Assembly (NCBI RefSeq): GCF_900104605.1
Contig: NZ_LT629960.1
Coordinates: 310,001-374,000 of the forward strand
Reading direction: 5' to 3'
Length of the DNA stretch: 64,000 bases
DNA from: Tidjanibacter massiliensis
GTDB lineage: Bacteria > Bacteroidota > Bacteroidia > Bacteroidales > Rikenellaceae
Shown here: positions 7,599 to 16,227 of the stretch, one piece after another
How the letters are laid out: the number at the start of each line of letters is the position of its first letter
How positions within the stretch are numbered: the first letter of the stretch is position 1
Notes under the pieces: generated by a model
What the model was told of the DNA's origin: nothing
The model's input: the letters and a program-made list of their open reading frames with translations, nothing else
Database searches by the model: none
Program-made: the position numbers and the translations under genes

Positions 7599-8671
7599 GT
7601 CATGAAGATTTTGAGCAGCAGTTCCCGCAGCAGTTCGCCGTCGTCCTGCGGGCCGCCTCCGATGCCTTTGCTTCGCATGTCGTATTCGCGTAGCAGGCCG
7701 AGGATATTGAATACCTTACGGTTGGGGTAGAGGTTGGCCGCCTGTTTGTATTCATTGAGGAAGAAGGGGTTGGGCAGTTTCAGCAGGGCGCTCAGTTCGG
7801 CGTCCGAAGGGGCCGGAACGTTTTTGTGACGAATCTCCCACCGTTTGTAATTGACGATGAAGATGCGCTGGAAATGGGTGAACAGGGCGCTCAGTGTCAC
7901 CGTCAGCGGATTGTCCTTCGGGTTGCGCCGGAAGTGGTCGGCAATGAGCATGGCGCGGGCCATGTTCTTCTCCGAAATAGCTTTCGTCAATTCGAAGTTG
8001 TTGAAATCCTTGCTGATACCTATGTTGTCCTCGATGTGCTGCGCGGTGATTCGTTTCGTTCCTTCGGGCAGGAAGGTAAGCAGCTTGGCAAGTTCGTTGG
8101 AGATGCGGGAGATGTCCGTGCCGAGATGGTCGGTAAGCATTCCCAGCGCCTTGGGCTCTATCGTGCACCCCTTCGATTGGACGAAGTCGCCCAGCCAGGC
8201 CGTGATTTCGTAGTCGCGCGGACGTACCGATTCGAGTACTTCGCCCTTTTGCACGATGTGCTTGTAGAGCTGCGTGCGCTTGTCGAGGCTCTTGCCCTTG
8301 TAGCAGACGACGAGGATGGTGGAGGGCGAGGGGGCAGCCGTGTAGAGCGAGAGCTGTTCGGGTTTGCGGAGCGACTGCGCCTCCTTGACGATGACCACTT
8401 CGTAGTGGCCCATCATGGGCATTTGCCGTGCGTAGTTGATGATGGTTCCCTCGTCGGTATCTTTCCCGTAGACCACGATTTGGTTGAAGTCCCGTTCGGC
8501 CTCGGTGAGTACCGTGCCGGCCAGTTGGTCGGCGATGCGGTCGATGAAGTATCCCTCCTCGCCCATGAGCAGATAGACCGGAGCGTACCTGCCGGCGGCA
8601 ATCTCCCGCCGGAGCCTTTCGTAGGCCGTTACGGTATCTTTGAATGTCGTCTTTCCGCTCCCTTTCGCCAT
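7595..8671 (-). CDS. holA: DNA polymerase III subunit delta
   Basis: HolA is the clamp-opening subunit of the clamp-loader complex. The 358-aa product has the expected AAA+-like N-terminal domain beginning with PVYLLMGEEGYFIDRIADQL (~residues 31-50), and the helical collar domain at the C-terminus. It is unlike HolB and lacks a working Walker A motif, as is normal for delta. It begins 27 nt downstream of tilS and overlaps the next gene by 4 nt. Length and organisation match Bacteroidetes delta subunits. Confidence 0.9.
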   Translation of the reverse strand: MAKGSGKTTFKDTVTAYERLRREIAAGRYAPVYLLMGEEGYFIDRIADQLAGTVLTEAERDFNQIVVYGKDTDEGTIINYARQMPMMGHYEVVIVKEAQSLRKPEQLSLYTAAPSPSTILVVCYKGKSLDKRTQLYKHIVQKGEVLESVRPRDYEITAWLGDFVQSKGCTIEPKALGMLTDHLGTDISRISNELAKLLTFLPEGTKRITAQHIEDNIGISKDFNNFELTKAISEKNMARAMLIADHFRRNPKDNPLTVTLSALFTHFQRIFIVNYKRWEIRHKNVPAPSDAELSALLKLPNPFFLNEYKQAANLYPNRKVFNILGLLREYDMRSKGIGGGPQDDGELLRELLLKIFMT

Positions 8672-8698
8672 GGTTTCCCTTTCCGCCGCTGTGTCGGC

Positions 8699-10039
8699 CT
8701 ATATGATTTCCCTTCTCAGCAGAAGGATGTTCTCGGTCCTGTCCGATACCCGGTAGCGGTCGTCGATACGCCGGCCGACAACCCAGACGATGTCGTCTCC
8801 GCTCACGAGTACGAACTGCCGGTTCTTCTCCGGCAGCGATACCTTCTCGTTTATCAGAAAATCACTGACTTTCTTGCGGCCGTTCATTCCGAAGGGGACG
8901 AACGCGTCGCCTTCGTGCCATCTGCGCAGCTTCAGCGGCCACTGGAGCAGGTCGGCATCCAGCAGTGCGACGTTTTCGGGCTGGCGGAGGCTCTCGATAT
9001 TGTCGATGTCGGTGTGGCGGGCGAGTATCACGCTGTTGCCGCAGTAGACCTTGTGTGCCGTGGCGGTGAGCTCCGTTTCGCAGGGGTCTTCTCCGGCGAC
9101 CGGGACGACGATTATCCGTCCCCGGTCGATGTAGGCGGCGTAATCCTTCGAATAGAACCGCCGGCCGGTGGCTCCGCGCTGGAGCGCCTCCATCAGTCCG
9201 TCCACGACGTCGCCCTTGAAACCGTATCCGGAACTCATGATTTCATATATCACGTAGTTGAGCGGCATCCGCGGGTCTATCGCTGCGGGGTCGATGGTGA
9301 CGATTCCGTCCGCAGGCGTCACCGCCTGCTGCATGATTGTTTCGATGCAGCGGTCAATGAAGAGCTGGGCATCGGTCAGCCTGCTGATGTTGGCCCCCAT
9401 GAGTTCGGTGAAGTTCGGATTGATGGTGCGCAGTATCGGGACGATGCCGAGCCGTATCTTGTTGCGCATGTACTTCGTCGAGCGGTTCGAGGAGTCCTCC
9501 CGGAAGGGGATGCCGTGGGCCGTGGCGTAGTCGAGTATCTCCCGGCGGGAGGCGAAGAGCAGCGGGCGGATGATTTTCCCGTTTACCCTGTGGATGCCGG
9601 TGAGCCCCTTGAGCCCCGTGCCCCGCATCAGGTTGATGAAGAACGTTTCGATGGAGTCGTCGGCATGGTGGGCGATGGCGATGGCGTCGTAGCCGTGCTC
9701 GGCGCTCAGTTCGCGGAACCATTCATAGCGCAGCCTCCGGGCGGCTATCTGTACCGATTCTCCGGTGGCTTCCATTTCGCCCTGCGTGTCGAACCGGCGG
9801 TTGAAAAAGGGGAGACCGTACCCTGCGGCACGCATCTGTACGAGCGTTTCGTCCTCGTCCGACTCCTCTCCGCGCAACTGGAAGTTGCAGTGCGCAACAC
9901 CGACCTTGTAGCCGGACGACACGAAAAGGTCCATCATGACCATCGAATCCACGCCTCCGCTGACGGTGAGCAGTATCCTGTCGTCCGGTTCCACCAGCGC
10001 GTGTTCTCTGATATACCTTTGAAATTTCTCTTCGAGCAT
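8699..10039 (-). CDS. tilS: tRNA(Ile)-lysidine synthetase TilS
   Basis: TilS attaches lysine to C34 of the CAU-anticodon tRNA-Ile so that it reads AUA. The 446-aa protein carries the PP-loop ATP pyrophosphatase motif LLTVSGGVDSMVMMDLF near residue 25, and the IAHHADDSIETFFINLMRGT block typical of TilS. The C-terminal TilS substrate-binding domain is present (KVSDFLINEKVSLPEKNR region). The gap to murB upstream is 88 bp with no terminator, so the genes are probably cotranscribed. Confidence 0.93.
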   Translation of the reverse strand: MLEEKFQRYIREHALVEPDDRILLTVSGGVDSMVMMDLFVSSGYKVGVAHCNFQLRGEESDEDETLVQMRAAGYGLPFFNRRFDTQGEMEATGESVQIAARRLRYEWFRELSAEHGYDAIAIAHHADDSIETFFINLMRGTGLKGLTGIHRVNGKIIRPLLFASRREILDYATAHGIPFREDSSNRSTKYMRNKIRLGIVPILRTINPNFTELMGANISRLTDAQLFIDRCIETIMQQAVTPADGIVTIDPAAIDPRMPLNYVIYEIMSSGYGFKGDVVDGLMEALQRGATGRRFYSKDYAAYIDRGRIIVVPVAGEDPCETELTATAHKVYCGNSVILARHTDIDNIESLRQPENVALLDADLLQWPLKLRRWHEGDAFVPFGMNGRKKVSDFLINEKVSLPEKNRQFVLVSGDDIVWVVGRRIDDRYRVSDRTENILLLRREII

Positions 10040-10127
10040 AGTTCCGTATGATTGCGGCGTCTCTTCCGTCCGCCGGCTTCGTTTCTGTCGTTGCGGGGAC
10101 GCTGTGTTTCCGTTCCGTCCGCTTCCG

Positions 10128-11141
10128 TCACCATATGTTCACTTCGGTCGCTATTCGGATACCGAACCGGGTCTCCACGTCGTCGGTTATCCGTCGGGCC
10201 AGCGCCGTGACCTCGTTGCCCGTTGCTCCGCCCAGATTCACGAGGATGAGCGCCTGTTTGCCGTAAACGCCTGCCCGGCCCAGCGAGGCTCCTTTCCAGC
10301 CGGTCTTTTCTATCAGCCAGCCGGCCGGTATCTTCACCCCCTCCGGCACCGGATAGGAGGGCATGTCGGGATATTCCCGTTTTATTCTTTCGGCCAGTTC
10401 GCCGTCCACTACCGGGTTCTTGAAGAAGCTGCCCGCGTTGCCCGTGACGGCCGGGTCGGGCAGTTTCTCGCCGCGTATCCGCCGGACAGCCGTCCGTATG
10501 TTCTCCAGTGTCGCCCCGCCAGCATCCTCCACTTCGCGTGCGAGTGCGTCGTAGCCGAGGTTGGGGCGCGGGGTGCGCGAGAGCCGGAAAGTGACGGCCG
10601 TAATGACCGCCCGGCCTTTCAGTACCCCCTTGAAAATGCTGTCGCGGTAACCGAAACCGCAGTGGCATCCTGCGATGGAGACCTCCTTAAGCGTGGCCAG
10701 GTCGAGGGTCTCGACGGATTCGACGATATCCTTCGCTTCGGCTCCGTAGGCTCCGATGTTCTGTACCGGAGCGGCGCCGACCGTTCCCGGTATCGCCGTC
10801 AGGTTTTCCGTCCCCCACAGACCGAGGCCGATGCACCGTTCCACGAACTTCTCCCAGTCGAGTCCCGCTTCTGCCCGTACCGAGACGCTGTTGCCCGAGG
10901 AGCCCGTGACCGAGAAACCTTCGCCTGCGGGGTGCAGCAGCGTTCCGTGAAAATCCTCCGTAAAGAGGATGTTGTTGCCTCCGCCCAAAACACCGAGCTT
11001 TCCCTGCCGGATGTCTTCGTGTGCAGCGAGGTAGTCGCGCAACGAGGCTGCATCGCTGAACTCCACGATGCGGTCGGCGGTGGCGGCGACGCCGAAACTG
11101 TTCCGTCCCAACAGGTCGGCATGCAGGATTTCCCTTGTCAT
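10128..11141 (-). CDS. murB: UDP-N-acetylmuramate dehydrogenase MurB
   Basis: This FAD enzyme reduces enolpyruvyl-UDP-GlcNAc to UDP-MurNAc in peptidoglycan synthesis. The 337-aa product has the FAD-binding VLGGGNNILF motif, IPGTVGAAPVQNIGAYG, and GNAGSFFKNPVV with the proton-donating serine. The long C-terminal domain and presence of the Tyr loop region suggest an E. coli-like type I enzyme. The -7 box TAAATTTG ends 7 nt before the ATG, so the message is probably nearly leaderless. It is the first gene of the murB-tilS-holA-aminotransferase-like cluster. Confidence 0.95.
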   Translation of the reverse strand: MTREILHADLLGRNSFGVAATADRIVEFSDAASLRDYLAAHEDIRQGKLGVLGGGNNILFTEDFHGTLLHPAGEGFSVTGSSGNSVSVRAEAGLDWEKFVERCIGLGLWGTENLTAIPGTVGAAPVQNIGAYGAEAKDIVESVETLDLATLKEVSIAGCHCGFGYRDSIFKGVLKGRAVITAVTFRLSRTPRPNLGYDALAREVEDAGGATLENIRTAVRRIRGEKLPDPAVTGNAGSFFKNPVVDGELAERIKREYPDMPSYPVPEGVKIPAGWLIEKTGWKGASLGRAGVYGKQALILVNLGGATGNEVTALARRITDDVETRFGIRIATEVNIW

Positions 11142-11148
11142 AACGGCG

Positions 11149-11156
11149 CAAATTTA
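11149..11156 (-). promoter_or_regulatory. -7 box of murB
   Basis: TAAATTTG on the minus strand lies 7 nt from the murB ATG (11141). No good -33 TTG is seen at 19-20 nt. Confidence 0.5.
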
Positions 11157-11310
11157 CCCAAAATTTCCGGATTTGTCCCCTGTCTCCGGTAATTTGGGCG
11201 GCTCCGAGGAGGCTCTCCGGAGGCACTGCCGAAAGAGGCGGAGAACAAGGTTGTTCGTTTTTTCGCATATTTTTAAATCCCTTGCGTTATACGATAATCA
11301 AAATAATTGT

Positions 11311-11318
11311 TATCTTTG
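11311..11318 (+). promoter_or_regulatory. -7 box that decides the DUF4301 start
   Basis: TATCTTTG lies 28 nt before ATG 11347. A possible TTG start at 11323 would fall at or before the expected transcription start, which argues for the ATG. No -33 TTG is seen at the right distance. Confidence 0.5.
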
Positions 11319-11346
11319 AAGATTGTTGGATTTAACAAGATGGAAT

Positions 11347-12819
11347 ATGCTGGATAGACGCGATTGGGAGTGCGTGAAGGCCCACGGTATCGATCCGGAA
11401 GCGGTGGAAGCGCAGCTTGTCGGTTTTAGAGAGGGATTTCCGTACCTCGATGTGGTGCGTCCCGCTTCCGTGGGCGACGGTATTCTCCGTCTCGATGACA
11501 GCCGGCTGGCCGCTTTGGGGCGTCGTTACGACAGGGCCTGCGGCGTATGCCGCGTGGTGAAGTTCGTGCCTGCCTCGGGTGCGGCGACGAGGATGTTCCG
11601 GGAGCTGTTCGGGTATCTCTCCTCCGGGGAGGAGAACCGGGTGACTGCCGAGGTACTCGGTGCGCTGGAGCGATTCGCGTTTTACGACCGTTTGCGGCGG
11701 CTTCTGCCCCCCGGCGCTTCGCCGGAGGATGTCGTCCGCGGTATCGTAGGGCCCGGCGGACTCGGGTACGGAAATATGCCCAAGGCGCTGATACTTTTCC
11801 ACCGCTATCCCGCCGAAGTGCGCACGGCTTTGGAAGAACACCTGACCGAGGGGGCGCAGTATGCGGCGTGCGGGGGCCGGGTAGCGGTGCATTTTACCGT
11901 ATCGCCCGAACATGCCGGCGATTTCGGCAGAGTGTTCGATGCCGCGCTTCCGAAGTACGGCGAGCGGTTCGGTGTGGAGTACGATGTCACCGTGTCGGTA
12001 CAGAAAAGCTCGACCGATACGATAGCCGTGAATCCGGACAATACGCCTTTCCGGAACGGCGACGGTTCGCTTCTGTTCCGTCCGGCCGGTCACGGAGCGT
12101 TGATTGAGAACCTGAACGAGATGGATGCCGACCTCGTTTTCATCAAGAATATAGACAATGTGACCACCGATTCCCGTCGGGGCGATACGGTGGTTTACAA
12201 GAAGGCGCTGGCCGGGCTGCTCCTCGAAGTGCAGGAGAAGATTCACGGCTACCTGAGAATGCTGGAAGAGGAGACGCCTGCCGCCGAAGGCGTCGATGCG
12301 GCGGAGGCTTTCGTGCGCGATATCCTGCATGTGGAACTGCCCGAAGGATTCGGGGCGCGTGCGGCGGCCGACCGGGTCGCGTTTCTGTGCCGGGTGCTCG
12401 ACCGGCCGGTACGGGTGTGCGGCATGGTGCGCAACGAGGGGGAACCGGGCGGAGGCCCGTTCTTTGCACGCAGTGCCGACGGGCTCGTATCGCTGCAGAT
12501 AGCCGAGTCGTCGCAGATAGCGCCTGAACGGAGGGAAGCGGTCATGGGCGGCGCCACCCATTTCAATCCGGTGGATATCGTGTGCGGCGTGCGCGGCCCA
12601 AGGGGGCGCAAATACGACCTGACACGCTATGTGGACCGTTCGACCGGATTCATCTCCGAAAAGTCCAAGGACGGAAAGCCGCTGAAGGCGATGGAGCTGC
12701 CTGGATTGTGGAACGGTGCCATGTCGGATTGGAACACCTTGTTCGTAGAGGTTCCCGCGACGACCTTTACCCCGGTAAAAGTGGTGACCGACCTGCTTCG
12801 TCCCGGCCATCAGGAGTGA
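11347..12819 (+). CDS. DUF4301 family protein, possible nucleotidyltransferase
   Basis: The 490-aa cytoplasmic protein (no signal peptide or membrane segment) belongs to the Bacteroidetes DUF4301 family, whose function is not established. The visible motifs are FVPASGAATRMF (residues 73-84), MPKALILFHRYP (144-155), FRPAGHGALIENL (244-256) and VFIKNIDNV (264-272). Their order and spacing recall the UDP-sugar pyrophosphorylase (UDPGP) family, where GGQGTRLG, a K-G-L-I-type segment, PPGHGD and N-V-DNL line the nucleotide site. A sugar-nucleotide transferase role is therefore an inference. The gene stands alone, divergent from murB and upstream of the V-ATPase operon. The start is ATG 11347, chosen over an in-frame TTG at 11323 because of the promoter position. 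Confidence 0.8.
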   Translation: MLDRRDWECVKAHGIDPEAVEAQLVGFREGFPYLDVVRPASVGDGILRLDDSRLAALGRRYDRACGVCRVVKFVPASGAATRMFRELFGYLSSGEENRVTAEVLGALERFAFYDRLRRLLPPGASPEDVVRGIVGPGGLGYGNMPKALILFHRYPAEVRTALEEHLTEGAQYAACGGRVAVHFTVSPEHAGDFGRVFDAALPKYGERFGVEYDVTVSVQKSSTDTIAVNPDNTPFRNGDGSLLFRPAGHGALIENLNEMDADLVFIKNIDNVTTDSRRGDTVVYKKALAGLLLEVQEKIHGYLRMLEEETPAAEGVDAAEAFVRDILHVELPEGFGARAAADRVAFLCRVLDRPVRVCGMVRNEGEPGGGPFFARSADGLVSLQIAESSQIAPERREAVMGGATHFNPVDIVCGVRGPRGRKYDLTRYVDRSTGFISEKSKDGKPLKAMELPGLWNGAMSDWNTLFVEVPATTFTPVKVVTDLLRPGHQE

Positions 12820-12873
12820 TGTTTCGGACAAAAACGTGGCCGAACAGGACAGAAAGGGTGCGCCGGCGGATAC

Positions 12874-12881
12874 TATTTTTG
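12874..12881 (+). promoter_or_regulatory. -7 box upstream of the V-ATPase operon
   Basis: TATTTTTG lies 75 nt before the subunit E ATG. No -33 TTG is seen at 19-20 nt. The 137-bp gap after DUF4301 holds no other visible element. Confidence 0.4.
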
Positions 12882-12956
12882 CAGGACGGGCGTTACCCCG
12901 GTATCCGCGGTAGCGGATGAGGAGTGCAGTGCAAGGAATAATAAAACATATACAGC

Positions 12957-13574
12957 ATGGAAAACAAACTTCAGGAACTGACCAACAAGCTCTATGAGGA
13001 GGGGCTTGCCAAAGGGCGCAGCGATGCGGAGAGACTCGTAGCGGATGCGCAGGCGAAGGCCGACGCTATCGTAAGGGAGGCCGAGGAGAAGGCAGCCGCC
13101 GTCGTGGAGGAGGCCCGCCGTAAGGCGGAGGAGCTTCGCAGAAATACCATGACGGAAGTGACCTTGGCCGGGCGTCAGGCCGTCGGTGCGCTCAAGGAGC
13201 ACATTTCGGAGATGATAATCGCCAAAACCCTCTCCGGACCGGTGCATGAGGCGGCAGTGGACCCCGCATTCGTGCGGGAGATGCTGCTCGCCGTCGCGGC
13301 GGGCTGGCGCGCCGATTCGGCGGGAAAGGTGACGCTCTCGGCGCTGCTTCCGGCCGAGTGGCAGGAGCGGTTCGGCAAGGAGTTCGAAGCCGCGGCCAAG
13401 AGCCTGCTGGCGCAGGGGGTGGAGGTCGGTTATTCCGACAGTGTCCGCAGCGGATTCCGGATAGGCGAAAAAAACGGCGGATATTATATCAGCTTTTCCG
13501 AAGCCGATTTCGAGGCGCTGCTGTCTGAATTTCTGAAGGAGCGGGTGGCGAAAATGCTGTACGCCGAAAAATAG
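12957..13574 (+). CDS. atpE: V-type ATP synthase subunit E
   Basis: This is the peripheral-stalk subunit linking the catalytic A/B head to the membrane part. The 205-aa product has the expected long N-terminal coiled coil, rich in Ala, Glu, Lys and Arg (residues ~8-65), followed by a globular C-terminal domain. It is the first gene of the operon E-DUF2764-A-B-x-y-D-I-K. No separate G/H subunit, the usual coiled-coil partner, is encoded in the operon. Confidence 0.88.
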   Translation: MENKLQELTNKLYEEGLAKGRSDAERLVADAQAKADAIVREAEEKAAAVVEEARRKAEELRRNTMTEVTLAGRQAVGALKEHISEMIIAKTLSGPVHEAAVDPAFVREMLLAVAAGWRADSAGKVTLSALLPAEWQERFGKEFEAAAKSLLAQGVEVGYSDSVRSGFRIGEKNGGYYISFSEADFEALLSEFLKERVAKMLYAEK

Positions 13575-13580
13575 GTCGAT

Positions 13581-14429
13581 ATGTTTCGGAAAGATTACTA
13601 TTGTCTCATCGCAGGGCTCAGGGAGTATTCGCTCGATGCAGAGAAGAAGGGTTTCGATGCCCCGGCCATCATCGCGGAGATAAAGGAGGAGCTCTCTGCG
13701 CGTGACCGCAGGACGGTGGAGCTGTTCTATACGTATTACGATATAGAGAATATCGTCAGCCTCCGGGCCGGTAGGGAGCACTTCTCGGCGTTGGGCAATC
13801 TTTCGCGCGAGGAGCTGCAGGAGGAGCTCGTCTCCCCGTCGCGGCTTCCCCTCTTCCTCGGCCGGGTGATAACCGCTTTCAATGCGGCCGACAAGGAGGG
13901 GGAAGGTACGGACGTCAGCGAGGAGGTGGATATGGAGAAGTCTCTCGAACGGAATCTGTTCGCTGCCTATTATGCCGCGTGCGCCCGGTCGTCGTCGAAG
14001 TTCATGAGGAGGTGGGCGGAGTTCGACCGGACACTGCGTAACATAGCGGCCGCATTCGCCGCACGGCGTCGCGGGATTCCCGTGGCGGAGGTCATCGTGG
14101 GTACGGGCGATATAGAGAGTGCGCTCGCACGCAGCTCCGCAGCCGATTTCGGAATCAAGGGAGAAGTCGCTTATGTGGACCGCGTGATGCTTGCCGTGGC
14201 CGACGACAGCAATCTGGTGGAGAAGGAGAACCGGATGGATGCCATCCGTTGGGAAATGGCCGACGAACTCACCCTGACGAACTATTTCGATTTGGATTTC
14301 ATCCTCGGCTATCTGGTCAAGGTGAATATCATCCACCGGTGGGCGGCGCTCGACCCGCAGCGCGGACGGGAGATGCTCGGCAGACTCGTGGAGGGTCTGA
14401 CGGCGTCCGGAACGCTGCCCGACATGTAA
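13581..14429 (+). CDS. DUF2764 family protein in the V-ATPase operon (subunit C position)
   Basis: This 282-aa soluble, largely helical protein begins MFRKDYYCLIAGLREYSLD and carries DIENIVSLR, which place it in DUF2764. That family is found almost only in V-type ATPase operons of Bacteroidetes and some other bacteria. It sits 6 nt after subunit E, where other operons encode subunit C (the d-type subunit bridging rotor and stator), and no recognisable subunit C occurs elsewhere in the cluster. A role as the C/d equivalent is inferred from position and size. Confidence 0.85.
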   Translation: MFRKDYYCLIAGLREYSLDAEKKGFDAPAIIAEIKEELSARDRRTVELFYTYYDIENIVSLRAGREHFSALGNLSREELQEELVSPSRLPLFLGRVITAFNAADKEGEGTDVSEEVDMEKSLERNLFAAYYAACARSSSKFMRRWAEFDRTLRNIAAAFAARRRGIPVAEVIVGTGDIESALARSSAADFGIKGEVAYVDRVMLAVADDSNLVEKENRMDAIRWEMADELTLTNYFDLDFILGYLVKVNIIHRWAALDPQRGREMLGRLVEGLTASGTLPDM

Positions 14430-14453
14430 ACCGACAAAAACAAAGAGACAGAT

Positions 14454-16214
14454 ATGAAAACGAAAGGTAAAGTAACCGGCATCATTTCCAACATCGTTAT
14501 CGTGAAGACGGAGGGACCGGTGGCACAGAACGAGATAGCCACCGTGAAGCTCGGCGAGGTGAGAATGATGGCCGAAGTCATCAAGGTCGTCGGCGACGAT
14601 GCCTATATACAGGTGTTCGACAGTACCCGCGGCCTGCGGATGGGGGCCGAGGTGGAGTTCGAGGGGCACATGCTCGAAGCCACGCTCGGACCGGGCATCC
14701 TCTCGAAGAATTACGACGGTCTGCAGAACGACCTGGCCGATATGGACGGTCTGTTCATCCGGCGCGGGCAGCGTACCTCGCCGCTGAACGAGGAGACACT
14801 CTGGGAGTTCCGTCCGCTGGCCAAACCGGGCGACCGGGTAGAGGCAGGCGACTGGCTCGGCGAGGTGAAGGAGCAGTGGATAATGCACAAGATAATGGTG
14901 CCTTTCGCGTTCGAGGGTAGCTATACCGTCCGTAGCGTGGCCGGAGCAGGAGAGTATAATATCAACCATACTGTGGCCGTGCTCGAAGATGCGCAGGGCG
15001 GGGAACATCCGGTGACGATGGTGCAGAAGTGGCCGGTGAAGCGTCCCATCAAGGCGTATGTGTCCAAGCCGCGTCCTTCGCGCATACTCGAAACCGGTGT
15101 CCGGCCGATAGATACTTTCAATCCGATAGCCGACGGCGGTACGGGATTCATTCCCGGGCCTTTCGGTGCGGGCAAGACGGTGTTGCAGCACGCTATCGCC
15201 AAGCAGGCCGAGGCCGACATCATCATCATGATTGCCTGCGGGGAGCGCGCCAACGAGGTGGTGGAAATCTTCGCGGAGTTCCCCCATCTGGACGACCCCC
15301 ATACGGGACACAAGCTGATGGAGCGGACGACTATCATCTGCAACACCTCCAACATGCCCGTCGCCTCGCGCGAGGCGTCCGTCTATACGGGAATGACCAT
15401 CGGGGAGTATTACCGGGCCATGGGGCTGAAGGTGCTGATTCTCGCCGACTCCACCTCGCGCTGGGCGCAGGCGCTGCGCGAGATGAGCAACCGTCTGGAA
15501 GAGCTTCCGGGACAGGACGCCTTTCCGATGGACCTCTCGGCCGTCATATCCAATTTTTACGCCCGTGCCGGACTGGTGCACCTGCGCAACGGTGCGACGG
15601 GTTCGGTGACTTTCCTCGGTACGGTGTCGCCGGCGGGCGGTAACCTGAAGGAGCCGGTGACGGAGGCCACCCAAAAGGCGGCCCGCTGTTTTTACGCCCT
15701 TTCGCAGCAGCGTGCCGACAGCAAGCGCTATCCGGCCATCGACCCGCTGGACAGCTACTCCAAATACCTCGAATATCCGGAGATAATCGAATACCTCGAT
15801 GAACGGGTGGAACCGGGATGGGTGGACCTCGTGAACAGAGGCAAGACCATCGTCCAGCGCGGCAAGGAGGCCTCCGAGCAGATTGACATTCTCGGCGACG
15901 ACGGTGTGCCGGTGGAGTACCACGACCGCTTCTGGAAGAGCGAGCTGATAGATTTCGTGATATTGCAGCAGGATGCTTTCGATGCGGTGGATGCCAATAC
16001 GCCGCTCGACAGACAGCGGTACATGTACAATCTCGTACTCGACATCTGCGACCGCAAATTCGGTTTCGACGATTTCCAGAGCTGCGTCGAGTTCTACAAA
16101 TCGCTCATCAACCTTTTCAAACAGCTCAACTATTCCGAATGGGAGAGCGACAAGTTCGCCGAATACCGTGCGCGAATCGACGAGATGGTCGCCGCGAAGG
16201 AGTCAAACAAATAA
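14454..16214 (+). CDS. atpA: V-type ATP synthase subunit A (catalytic)
   Basis: This is the catalytic subunit that hydrolyses or makes ATP at the A/B interface. The 586-aa product has the beta-barrel N-domain, the A-subunit-specific insertion, a Walker A motif GPFGAGKT (near residue 235), and SRWAQALREMS. LIGHT-type IACGERANEV contacts and the C-terminal helical domain are also present. Length equals the family norm, and it is followed closely by subunit B. Confidence 0.97.
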   Translation: MKTKGKVTGIISNIVIVKTEGPVAQNEIATVKLGEVRMMAEVIKVVGDDAYIQVFDSTRGLRMGAEVEFEGHMLEATLGPGILSKNYDGLQNDLADMDGLFIRRGQRTSPLNEETLWEFRPLAKPGDRVEAGDWLGEVKEQWIMHKIMVPFAFEGSYTVRSVAGAGEYNINHTVAVLEDAQGGEHPVTMVQKWPVKRPIKAYVSKPRPSRILETGVRPIDTFNPIADGGTGFIPGPFGAGKTVLQHAIAKQAEADIIIMIACGERANEVVEIFAEFPHLDDPHTGHKLMERTTIICNTSNMPVASREASVYTGMTIGEYYRAMGLKVLILADSTSRWAQALREMSNRLEELPGQDAFPMDLSAVISNFYARAGLVHLRNGATGSVTFLGTVSPAGGNLKEPVTEATQKAARCFYALSQQRADSKRYPAIDPLDSYSKYLEYPEIIEYLDERVEPGWVDLVNRGKTIVQRGKEASEQIDILGDDGVPVEYHDRFWKSELIDFVILQQDAFDAVDANTPLDRQRYMYNLVLDICDRKFGFDDFQSCVEFYKSLINLFKQLNYSEWESDKFAEYRARIDEMVAAKESNK

Positions 16215-16227
16215 ATCCGTCACTGTC

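Noticed and set aside
7826-10051. 741-codon plus-strand frame over holA and tilS
   Set aside because: Antisense to two clear housekeeping genes; Val/Arg/Asp-rich and motif-free.
11332-12831. 499-codon minus-strand frame opposite DUF4301
   Set aside because: Antisense reading of a conserved DUF4301 protein; no motifs.
12873-15923. 1016-codon open frame on the minus strand across the V-ATPase E, DUF2764 and A genes
   Set aside because: The sense-strand genes are unmistakable V-ATPase components. The antisense product is His/Arg/Leu-rich without motifs.
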